Position numbers and translations under genes: made by a program. DNA of 64,000 bases from the NCBI GenBank assembly GCA_021186555.1, contig JAJKFL010000330.1, positions 25,783,444-25,847,443 of the forward strand, given 5' to 3'. The notes beneath the pieces are model-generated. The model made no database searches and was not told where the DNA came from. It saw only the letters and a list, made by a program, of their open reading frames with translations. The number at the start of each line of letters is the position of its first letter. Positions within the stretch are counted from its first letter, which is position 1. Shown here piece after piece: positions 1 through 12,700 of this stretch. Origin of the DNA: Reticulitermes speratus. Lineage: Eukaryota; Arthropoda; Insecta; Blattodea; Rhinotermitidae.

Positions 1-602
1 AAATGTGGCAGCAGCTATGCTGGAAAAGCAGATCACTAAATGTGACTCTGACTGAACAAATGGGCACTCAACAACATAGTCTTCTTCAAAAATATAAACT
101 GGCTCAACAAGCTGATGAAGAAGGTCATCAAATATATTGGAATAAAACAAAGATTATGCAAACTGAAACTAAGGGCAGGTATAGGAAATCCCTGGACATG
201 ACATTTTTGATAAATCCAATCAAGCAATGATGCATGGAAATTTCACTCATGTGGATTCCCCTGACGTGCAAGGATGTTTGTCAGTAACAGGCAAGGCTGA
301 CAGAATGTGATAGGCTCTTCAAGCACATCCCTCTTTTAATTTTTCTTGTAGGTTCCAGTTTTCTTTTATACATGACAGCAGTGATAAACAGGCAATATGT
401 ATCATATTAGTTTCAATAACCTCCAAATCAACATTTGTGAGTTCGGATACTGGTTTTTGTGGCATTAATTCCAACTTCTATTTCTATGTTAGTTGTAGGT
501 TTTCATTAAGTGGCAATGATGTTGATGGACGATGGCTGCAGTACGAGAACTGTTGTGTTTTAATTTAGGTAAATATATAATTGAACGAAGAAGCTTACTC
601 AC
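1..602 (-). other. Partial last intron of alpha-spectrin
   Basis: AT-rich sequence between the exon 38 donor and the missing terminal exon. No repeat family or gene was recognised here. Confidence 0.7.
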
Positions 603-769
603 CGCATACAATTCCTCTTTTGTAACATATGGCCGATCACCTGCCGTAATGGCACGGAAGGCATTCTCAATTTCTTCTGAGCTCTGCACATTCTCAGTTT
701 CCTTACTGATCATAAATGCCATATACTCTTGTAATGACACATAACCATCTCGGTTGGGGTCTACAATGT
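603..769 (-). CDS. alpha-Spec: alpha-spectrin exon 38 (residues 2319-2374, second EF-hand)
   Basis: 167 nt. Completes D, then [18 protein letters not shown] (second EF loop) through VTKEELYA. Donor GTGAGT. The final exon of about 40 residues was not found in bases 1-602 and must lie off the left edge. Confidence 0.98.
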
Positions 770-3700
770 CTATGACAACACAAAACATAATGTTAATATT
801 CACTTCTAATTTTACATGCTTAGGCCAAACTTTTGTGGTCCATATTCATCTTTCTGCAAATCTGCAACACAGACAAGGTGGTAAAGTGTGTTCTTTAACA
901 TTGCTGTCAATTGCCAAGATCATATAGTGTCAGTGAAAGAACGGGTATGGAGCATTGTTTGAATGATAATGACAAATGAAAACTGATTTAGTGTGAGAAA
1001 AACCTGTCCCAGCACTACTGTCTTCCACAAAACCCTAAACATATCAGCCTGGGGTCAAAATCACGCCTAAGCAGTGAGAGGTTAGTGATTAACCATAAAA
1101 GCCATGGCATAACCTACAAGGTGGTAGTAAAATATGCCTTTTGATACTACATTTGATGCCTTACACTGTATGCCAAGAAACATATAATAGGAGACTACAT
1201 TTATCTTACCTAAAATATTTTCAAACTCTGGATCAGGCTGCCCTTCTTCTACCATTGGCAAGTCATAGCCAAGTGCTCGCAGGCATGACTTAAATTCTTG
1301 TTGGTTCAAACGCCCACTCTTATCTTTATCGAAGTGTTTGAACATCATGGAGAATTCTTTAAGTGCATCCTCACTCACTCCTGATTGGTTGCGTGCCTGT
1401 ATCTGTTGTTCCAGATTATGCTGCATACGCATTCCAAGCTGATCAAGTTGGTCCCACTGCTGAGCAAGACCTACTGTGCTATGTTCTGTATAGCGATTGT
1501 CAAGAATTAGATGCTCTTCCAAAATAGCACCCAAATCCTCAATCTTCTTTAGGTCTGACCGACGGGCACGTACTTCAGTTGCCTTACGCTGAAAATTATG
1601 TCACATGTCAAATACAAATGTCAACCATTCAACCATAAAAACACAAAGCATAACACAGAAATTTATTGCTTACATTAGTCTATGCATCATGTTCATATTT
1701 TATGAAAGAAGATTTGGTACTTTCAAATTTCCCATAAAACTTTTCACTATACTGAAAACTGCAGTTCTACCTCATAACAAGTTGGGTTTTTTTTAATTAT
1801 ATATATACAGGGCATACACAAAAGAATGGTGCGGTTTCAAAAGTGAATAAAAAATTTATGTCTCACATTACACGGGCACAACATACACCGTCAGCGGCGG
1901 CAACTGTCCAACTTTCTCATGCGCTACCAGCAGTTCGCTTCTCATGCTTACTGCGTGGCCGCGGGGCCAGTTTCAAAGATGGCGTTGCAGCAGGAGAAGG
2001 CTTTCTGTGTGCTGCTGCAAATGGAGACAAGAACCTTCTCCCTTGGCCATCCCGTTCGCCAGATCTTACACCGTGCGATTTCTTTCTTTGGGGGTTCGTT
2101 AAAGACAGCGTTTATGTACCACCATTGCCCACGTCCATCCATGAAATTCGTGATCGGATAACGCATGCACTGCAGGCCATTACAGCGGACATGCTACACC
2201 AGGTCTGGGATGAGTTTGATTACCGTGTGGATGTGTGTCGTGTGACCCAGGGTGCACACATTGAAGGATTGTAATTACCAAATGAGAAACTTGGACAGTT
2301 GCCGCCGCTGACGGTGTATGTTGTGCCCGTGTAAGGTGAGAAATAAATTTTTTCATTCACTTTTGAAACCGCACCATTCTTTTGTGTATACCCTGTATAT
2401 ACTGGTGAAGTACATGATCTGTGTGACTACAGAATCACCTAACTGCATAAATTCTACTTTTCGCTTTCTGTATTGGCACAAATGCAACCACATGCAGTTG
2501 TTATGACTGTGTGATCACTATGAAACACAGATGCATGTGCAAAATAACACAGGAGCGTAACAGGAATAAATGTCATCATGGTAACATTTGAGAAGTTTGA
2601 GACACAGGAAGTGTCTTGCAAGAAAATAAATGTGTTCAGATAACCACTCTGAGGAGCAACAGTAGAAGATTTCAAGAGGATGAAAGATTATGTTATGTGA
2701 GGTAGTAGTGTTGCCAACTTTGTCATACATAAACCATGCATCACTGCCAAGCTTTTCATGAATAAACCTTGCACCACTGCCAGCCTCACCATGAATTAAC
2801 TGTGCACCTCAATTTTTTTTATCACATCTTCTTTTTAAAGAAGACAGTGGGTATGGTGTTTGAGAAAATATGGCACATGCCAATCTTTTCTTTTCAACCA
2901 GTGTTTTCTAACAGCATATTACTGCACAAACTGATAACAAACCTTGGTAGCTTCCAGCTGCTGTTCTAAAGAACCAGACCCTTCCATCATAGATGTCCTG
3001 CAAGCAAAAAGGTCAAATTTATATTGTGAAAAGTGAAAAACAAACATAATACGCCATACTGAGACTGCTGACAAATTAGTTGCAGGTGGCATATTAATAA
3101 CAACAACCCTTAATCATGACCACAGCAAGCAACTACTAACTTAGTATTTGTCAACACCTCATTGTGAGTTACTAAAAATATGTCCTCCATCTAAATTATT
3201 TATTCAAATGAAAGCTCATGTACAACATAACTTCAAATACAAAAGTTTTTGAACTATATAATAAATTACGAACATAAGTGTATTTTCTTTCAAAGCTGGC
3301 ACTGTACAGAAAATGAGTGGGACCCACAACCTACAGAATCATGTGTCCATTTCAAGGTTAATTCTGATTTCTTTAATCACATCTCATTTCAAGACACGCA
3401 GATTTATTACACTATGTATAAACTGTATGACAGATCTGTTACAGTAGTTAATGTTGTTAAAACTTTTGAGTGAGTTGTTATAATTAAACTATGTCATCCA
3501 AAGAGGATTTATTATGCAAAATATGTACAGTATAAATTAACAGACTAATCACCTCTGCAGGTATATCATACCTACAGCAGTAAAACCTTTTGGGAGGAAA
3601 ACTTTCTCTGGTCAACAAAACCTCTAGCATGGTGACTATGGTAACCACTGTTTCAAAATTTGAATTACTACCAACTCTCGCAAAGTCAGCAGCATGTTTT

Positions 3701-6700
3701 TATACATAAACAATGTCATCATACATTGTCCCACAATGAAGGAACTCCCATAAATGTGCTTATGATATCAAAGAACAAAGTGTATGTTGTTTTTGATAAT
3801 TTGTCATAAACAAAGCCTGTTCAAAACTTTTCCTTCTTCTGTTGTGTGTCAGTAACAACCAACCATAGGTGGATGATTGCTGACCTCAATGTGGGGGGGA
3901 ATACATTCAATTTGGATAACAGCTGCATTCAGGAAGCACAGAATTCTTTTTAACCAATTTAATTTATATGAAAAGTAGTTCCAAATTTAGTCACTGTATG
4001 CATTTCATGCACTCTTAAGCAGCTTTCAACATTTTTCTAGTGTTAAACAGTGAATCTTACATTTTAGTGTTTATTCTATTATTTATAATCGAAACAATGG
4101 TACCCTTCAAAATGTCATCCATGCACCTCCTATGTCATCTGGTGAGAGAAGTTACAAACCAAGTATGTTTCAATTTCCCAACAGTATATAAATACTGGAA
4201 GTGTGTTTAAAACACAAACCAATCCAGAACCTTTGTAATGCTGTCGTAACAATTTACATCATCATCTCATGATGCCATACCAATCCAACAACATGCAAAT
4301 ACATCTTTTTATAATACTAATCTAAAAACACTTCTTGCAATTAATTAGTATTAATTATTCAACTATTCTTGGAATCCCATTTCATAATAATGTTACTGGG
4401 TTAGGGATCAGAGAAGATTTTATTGCACAAACAAAAATGAAACCGTACTATGCCATTAAATCACAGCATCCCAATGTACAGACAATATCAAAACAACCAC
4501 ATCAAACATCAGATTAATTTACATACTGATTTTATTTTTAATCAAACAGAAGAAAAAACAATCTAAATAGTCATAAAATTCAATGAGATTATGTGACATA
4601 GCTTCTTAGCTTACTTTTCCCACATTATAAAAAACACTTGGTTTGTTGTACCATAATCCTCATGCCTGTTTACCCCTATTAATAAAATTCAATCAGATGA
4701 ACTTGGTATAAATATTGAGACTGCAGATTATCACACTCTTAGACTCTGTAATTCTCTATCACCAATAGACTGTGCCATGGCTGAGGTGGTAAGCTGCTGG
4801 CCTCTCACTGTGGAGGCCAAGGTCCACTCATTGGCCTGTGGTGTACAAAATGGCACTGGGGCAGGTTCTGGTCCGAGTACTTCGGTTTTCCTGTCGGTAT
4901 TATTCCACCCATATGTCATACTTACATTTCATTTGTCTAACACTGACACTATACAAGCTTTGCAATTGACAATGCCATTAAACAACAGTTCTTTCTATCA
5001 CCAACAGTACCAATATGGCAGCCATGCAAACTACTTGAGGGGCAGAAACATTACCTCCATTTACTGCCAGACCCTGAAATTTTATATGGTGATACACCTC
5101 TATAAAAGTTTTAAATGTCATATATTTTTGTGTATCAACACATCTGCCAATACTGTGATAAAGGCTTTCAGCAAACGGTTAAAGTGTTAGAACTAGTAAC
5201 AGCCAATGGTTAAAAAAAGGGGCTGTTAATACTTTGGTAGTCAAAGTAATACTAAAAGCACTTAGTTGATATGGAAATGAAATAAAGATATTCACCCGTC
5301 CCAGCCTAGAAGTCGGTACCTGTTGTGTTGGTCACATGAAAGCAGACATCATTTGTTTGGAACAAAAAGGGATATAATATTAGGTATAATAGAACCTAAA
5401 AGCTTAAAATGAATATAATAACTTCATACATCACACAATGTCAACAACACTGGATAGAAGCTTTTCATTACAGATATAAATAAAACAGATCTGCTTTACT
5501 TGCCTGGTTTCTGTTAACCACTGGTGGAAAGCATTTGCATGCTTTGCAAATTCCTTCCTCAGTTTGTCATTCTCTTCCTGGCGCTGGGCTTCCTTTGCTA
5601 ATTCAATATCACGTTCCTACAAATAAAGTGTGTTCAGAATTACTAGTGCATAAAATTAAGGTATCTCAAAATACAACAGTTCACTTCAATTCAACTCACA
5701 GTTTGTGATGAGCACAACCACAGATACTTATGGTATCTGGAGGATGATCTTTTTTTTTAAATTACTGAATGCAGTGAAATTCCAATTTCATTATCAGAAT
5801 ATAGTTTCCCACAATTAATCTAATTTAATCTGGTCCTACCAACTTCCTACTATTCTGATTTATTTTGTTTCAGGCAAAAAGTTATGGAAGTGGAACTTCC
5901 CATCACATACACTTCAAGATAGAACGTTTTATAATGCCTGTTGTGATAATCTATTTCTCATAAATTCCAGAAAAGTCATGGTCTTAGCAGTTTGCATCTA
6001 ATTCTGATGAGTTTTTGGTTCAATGTCTAGAGATCAAACAGTAAATGTACAAACAAAAATACTACAAATTCATTGCCTTCCTAGTCTGTCTTCAACCTTG
6101 TCTTAAACAAATACACCAAGTTCAGTAACCAATCATATGTTAATACAGAAAAACAACATGCACTGTGTGACCCCCACTGCTGTATGTATCAGTAGAATAA
6201 ACTCAGAACAAATAAGAAATAACTGAAGATCCGCATTTTGGTATGAATTCCACTTACCTACCCAGCACATTCCGTAACACCAATTGTCTACAACAATAAA
6301 TTACTTTAAGTAATGAAAGCCTGGAAAATACCTTTATAATTTTTTGCAAGTTTCTCCAAGTATCTTCCAAAGCCTCCATGGTGAACCAGGTATAAGGATT
6401 TGGGCCCACATTGAAACTCTTGATTTGCTGATCAAGAGCTGCCAGCGCTTCAAAGTCAGCCTGAGCAGACGACAGGGAGGCCTGGAATTGGGCATGAGCT
6501 TCTCGGAGTGCTCTTATCTCCTCAATTGAGTTACATCTGACTGGATCTGTCAGATCCTCTTCTGCATTTTCAAACCAAGAGTTGAACGCTGAAGCCTTCT
6601 TAGCAAATGTCAGATACAGTTCCTCAATCTGGCGGAACTGTTCCTGCATCCGCAGCAGACGTTGCTTACGAGCATCTGAATCAGCGAGCAGTTTTTGCCA

Positions 6701-9700
6701 CCTAATATGTGATGAATATATTTGTGTTAATTACCAGTCTTAAAACTGTACAATGAAAAAGACAGTGTCCAGAGAATACTGTGGACCTACCCAGTAAATT
6801 ATACAAGTAACTTAATATTAACCTTTAAGAGCCGAAACGGACAAATCTGTCCATCGTTATGTGTAGGTATGAATGCCAAAACGGACATTTTTGTCCAAAA
6901 ATATATATGTAAACTTTTTGCATTAAATACAATATTGGCGGGGCAATAAGCGTGTGTAAATATTATGTATACATACAACAGACTTGAAGGTAATTTTATA
7001 GTTGTGCCTCATACCAAGGGGGCGTATTGGGGCGCGGAGGTAATATACCATAAAATTATGTATTCAACACTGTTTAGAGCGTATTCAGCTTCATGCTCCA
7101 GCATCTGTACATTCATGTGCCCCAGATACTCATCGATTAAAAAGCCAGTAGGATCGAGTTAAGATTTATACGAGTCGATAGAAATATTTATGCACTTTCC
7201 GGGAACCGAACCCTGATCTCCTTTCTGGTAGTCGTATAACTTATTCACTGTTCCAGCCTGTGCTTGTACTCGCAGAAAAATTTTCAATACATTTTCACAA
7301 TATATTTGTCCAAATATACGAAAAAATTAAAAGCTTCCGGCTGTATTTACCCTTACGTACTTGATGGAAGAAACATAGCTCACCCGAGAAAGGCAGTATA
7401 TGATGCGTCATCAGAAGGAAGTTACTTGTTACAGAAATTATTACATACCTTATTATTAGATGTTCTCATCTGAATCAATATCACAGATCAGCTGTGATTC
7501 AATATCTTCATCACGAATATGCCTTCTGCGAGCCATGATGCTGATTATGTACTCACAAGAAATAATTTTCACAAGCGACAGGGTCACTGCACATTGCGAC
7601 AAACACTAAAAGAGTGTGGCCACTGGTAGTAATACCGAGAAACGTACTTTTCCTTTCGCAGGTCAGATTCCTCATGGTTGTAAAACTGTAAACCTCTTTG
7701 TAAGTACACCCTTACAGAAATCACACCAACTAACAGCATTTCGCTGTTGTTAAAATAACCTCACAGAAATATTTTCCCTTGAAAGTGGGGACAAATTCAG
7801 GAGAAAGGAGCCAGAATTTAAGGCTAAAGAGAACGAAACATAACATATTACTAAAATTTCTGTCTCCTAGGGAAGTGGTTCATTCTTATTTTGCATCAAA
7901 ATATTTTATAATAAACTATGATATACATTACCGTGTTCTCCATGCTTTACTTGAGTAAATACGATTTATTTCACAGATCCAGCGTTAATATTCTTCAAGA
8001 TATTCAAAATTTTCCTAACCATTGCAACAAACGTTTAAATCCCCAGAGAAAATTCCGGTCCGCTGACAGTACAGGGTATTTAAATCGCCGGCTTTTAAAG
8101 GTTAAGCGCAAAAGCTGTGTATACTTTTTAAAACTGTACATAAAATTAAAAAATAATTCTGCTGTGCACTGAAAAACAAGTTTTGACATCCAAATTACAA
8201 TTTAATAGCTGTCATGTAAATTACTTGAACAATTTTGACTGCTGCAGTTTGTTTTATAAAATGATACATGGTATTTGATGAGTGATATATTCAGCCTTCC
8301 TGTCACTGTGAGGATATAAGTCCACAGATGTGATTAATGCATTTCAGAAGCAGTAGCACAGATGGGGAGGGGGAATAGGGAAAAATATATATATGTATAT
8401 ATATATATATATATTATTTTTTTTTTTTTTGTATGGCTCGACAGCCCTATATGGGCCTGGGCCTCCTCGTTTCGTCGAGGTTTCATGGTCACACACATTT
8501 GAGACACACCACAGTCGGTAGGATTCCCCTGGACGAGGGACCAGCTCGTCGCAGAGACCTCTACCTGACAACACACAACATTCACAAGAGACAGACATCC
8601 ATGCCCCCGGTGGGATTCAAACCCACGATCCTAGTAAGCGAACGGCCAAAGACCCAAGCCTTAGACCGCACGGCCACTGGGATCGGCAGGGAAAAATAAT
8701 GCATTTCAAAATTAATTCAGTATCAAGAGAATTCACGCTACAAACACACAAAAATTTTACATTTAAGGGCTTAATGCCTCAAAGTCTGTCCAAACTGCTC
8801 TGCAAGCAAAGTTCTGGCATCACGTTGCCATTCCAAGGGGATCCTGTGCGTAACTAACTTTTAGGACTTTTCATATGCACTGGAACAGGAAAATCTATCC
8901 CTGGGGGAATCACCACTTTGTAAAAGGGAAGTGAAATACATCATCATTCTTTTGTGGCAGGTGTTTTACATTAAACCAAGTAGCAGCACAGCAATGTACA
9001 CTACAAGAGGAATGACCCCTCCTTGTAACTGTATAGACTCAAGGCATACAGTTACATTTGAAGGATGTCATAATTCTACACATAGAGAGATTTTTGAAGT
9101 AGAATAACTTATACTCCAGTCCTTGGTATAGAGGGTAGATACATAACCCTCTAGCACCTAGCGTTGGGCATACCCATCAAGTAGTGATGCTCAAAACACC
9201 GAACTGCAGGTATAGGTGACTGCCATTTAATGGCCCTCTTATACGGCCCTCATTTAAATTATGGTCTCCTGCGCATTCTACAGGGCATTTAAGTCCAATA
9301 CCGATACCACCGCAAAAGATTACTAAACACCCATTCTTTGGTTCAGTGGGAGCAGAGACTTTGGAAATGTGGAATCACATCTGATGAATGCTGTGTCATT
9401 AGAAAATGCAGATCCAAATCAGAGCCACTTGCTTTAATCTAACTGGCTCCAAAATTACAGACCTGATAAACTACATGTATGGTGGTACTGTTAACCCTTA
9501 AATGTCTGCCACTGTGAAATGTATAGACCTTTAATTCCTCACATGCTGCCAGCTTCTGCGCACCACATAGATTGTGTGCATTTTTGGGTACTTTAAATTT
9601 AAAACCCCTCCATCATGACCAGCAGTAGGGGTATATAAACCCCTGCATCAATGAAGTGTTAATAGAAATCTAAATATTCTAATAGCAAATTTCCTCCAAA

Positions 9701-12700
9701 AATTTTATAGCCATTCCCTTCATTTATAAATATGAGACAACTTCAAGCTTCTTTTAATAAAATTAAAGTGTGTGTGTGTGTGTCTGCATGGGAGGCAGGA
9801 GGCCAACAACCTAGTTCTGCAATTGGTATGGTAATCAATTTGAATTAAATGCTCCACCACTCAGGAGTAAATATATTACAATGAAAGAAATCCAAGATAT
9901 GGATAAGAAATTTGAACAAAATATCAGTCAGAAATAATTTCTTTGGGTAGATACAGCCATACTTCAAGTGAAGGATTTACAGTACCACTCACACAATTCT
10001 GCTGTAACAAACAGAAAATCATACAGTATAAAAGCACATTAGGAAATTACATTAATTCCAGTATTTGGATCACAACAACCACCAGTAATGGTACTTGTCA
10101 GTATATTTCTTCCAAGCTGATTTCTTAATTATTAACCTGGAGTGCTGCCACTGGAGGTAGCACTGAGCTTGGGATATTGAATGTGTAACAGACATTCTAC
10201 AACTTAACACTTTTCGTCTGGAACAAGGTTGTGAACTATGAAGACACTGGGACTTACTGTTAGAGCATAAATCAGTACAAAATGTGGCAACAAGCTATTT
10301 GCATACCTGGCAATAACATCAGCATGTCTCTTAAGTATTGCTGGTGTCTGGTCATGGCTAGCTGTAACCAACTGATCCTTCAGTAATGTTATGTTCTGAA
10401 TACCTTCATGTTCAAAAGCATGGAGACCTGTTAAACAAAACATTACCAATTAACATTTCATCAACAGTCCACAGAAGGATAAAGAGCAACTGCACTATAA
10501 GAAGCTGTATAATTCATGCTCTTCACCAAACGTAATTAGGGTAATCTGAGCAAGGATACTGAGAGGGACACATGGGATAAGAAATGTACCCCCCCCCCCT
10601 CCTCCCCACTAAAAAATGCAGATGGCTGCAGCACAGAATGGAGCACAACATTCAGATCCCACTTGGTGCTAGGACACAGAATGGGTTTCTTCTTAAAAAT
10701 CTTCTATCTTTAAGCTTCAGGTCTACTATCAAACAGCAACGTTTAATGAAAATACAAGGTATGATGATCTACCCTTGTCTGAAAAGGAAAGGAAAGAAAA
10801 GAAAAGGGGTACAGAAGGAGGATGAAGGAAAGGCTCCATCAGTGTCTTCTCAACATCTCACAAAACAGGAATAAAATTCTGCTGAGCAATGTTGAAGCAT
10901 GTCATAATACATAATCCTATTCATCACATTTATTACTGAATGATTATATAATTACTGCCGTAGTGTCTGTACTTGAGTATTTCAATCTCTGCCTGAACGG
11001 TTATTATGAAGTTAAAATTAACTCTTTGGCACTGGAACTAAATGCCCTGTGTAAGGTGCAGAGACCGGAATTTAAATGACAGCTGCATAAGGCCATTAAA
11101 TTCCATAACCTATACCTGAAATTAAGTGTTTTGAGAATCACACTGCATGACGGTTATGCCTGATGTTAACTGCCGAAGAGTTAATGCTTGTGTCAGTCAC
11201 ACAGACACCCTGCATGTACTTGTTTCTGTCAACTCCAATACAAGTGGTGACTCAAACTCTTAACTACAGATGTTATCTGTTACAGTTTACTGTCAGCATG
11301 ACTACAGAATTCTACATGTTCTTTAGAAAGGTCAAAGTATGATCATGTGGAAGGTCATTTCCCCCTCCCACTATTAATGTTAGGCTGATAACTCTAAATT
11401 CCTTATCACCTGCATCAAATGTCTCTTGCTTTGTAAGAAGAGTCTGAACTGTAGACAAGTCACGGCCAAATTCTTCAGAACGGACATGAGTTTCCTTGTC
11501 TGCAATCCAGGACTCCACAACATCTGCTTTCCACATGAATTGTAGGTATGCAGAATTGTCCATAAGCTTGGCCTTCCTACGTGCAGCCAGTGCTGCCAGA
11601 TGGTCCAGCTTGTTCTGTGCAGAAACATTTCAGGATAAAATTGTACTTTGTAAAATAATCCAGAAATATATAAAAACCTGACAGCATAAAAACAGAGGTT
11701 TGTACATTCATGCACGTTACATCAGTGTGGGCAATCCATCACATCACATTTGTATATCTCTTGACATAAACACTTACATACATCTATGCTGCAAAACACA
11801 CTTTCTCTGGTACGTAATGAATACAGTACTAACAGAGCCCCCCCCCCTCCTACAAAAATGCTGCAACCTAAAGTGTCATATATCCTGCATTTATCCAAGT
11901 ATGTGAGTATAAGCCATGAACTTTTTCTTACTTCATCATCTGAAAAATGTGGGGGTGAGTGGGGTCAACCTTAATCACACAAAAAGTTAGGACACATTCT
12001 GTATAGGTACTTTCCAGAAAAGTCAAGATTGTGAAGGGAGATCACCTTACATGCAGGGTCAGCTTGGTAGATACTGTACAATCTTTCTGGTAGACTGTCA
12101 CATTCCCCCCCCCCCCCCCCCCCCCACTCCTCTGCATGATACAGCAAGCAAATACATCAGTGTCAGCTGCTGTGGCAGTGATATGCCATATTTGAACTGC
12201 AGCAGAATTATACGTTCCTGCAAATCTAATGTATACCAAACACAACTCAACAAATTCTTATTGCCAATACACCACAAAATGTTCCGACTTTAATTTACTG
12301 ATCCTGTGCCAACTACAGACATTCTACAGTATTACACGGGGTCAACAACCACTAAAAATGTGTACACTATAGCTAATGACTGAACAAGATATGAATTAAA
12401 ACCAGCATAGTTAAGTTTCTAACAAAATGATCAATCCAAAAGCTGATTCAACCCCCCAAATAATTCTTTCAGCAGCAGTTATAATCTCACATGAAAGTCA
12501 GAATTCAGAGCGCTTTTGAATTTGGAATAACTTTCAATAAAAAAACAAGGCAGGTTTGAGAATATGATTCCACTTACATTAATCAGCATTCATTATTCCA
12601 ATATTCTAAACTTCTGCATTATGTTCCACCTTACATGGACATATCACCGATCAGGACGAATAAAACAGCAGTGGACATATGAAGCTTGATTTGCAAATCT

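Noticed and set aside
1..500. Possible terminal exon of alpha-spectrin
   Set aside because: No minus-strand frame here resembles the expected acidic/aromatic C terminus, and no acceptor with phase 0 was found; the exon is taken to lie outside the window.
10584..10874. 96-codon plus-strand frame in an intron
   Set aside because: Composition is low-complexity (K/G/R-rich end from an AAGG-rich tract), there is no homology, and it lies in a spectrin intron on the other strand.
12042..12293. Overlapping frames with poly-Pro or poly-Gly
   Set aside because: Produced by the 21-bp C tract; no coding support.
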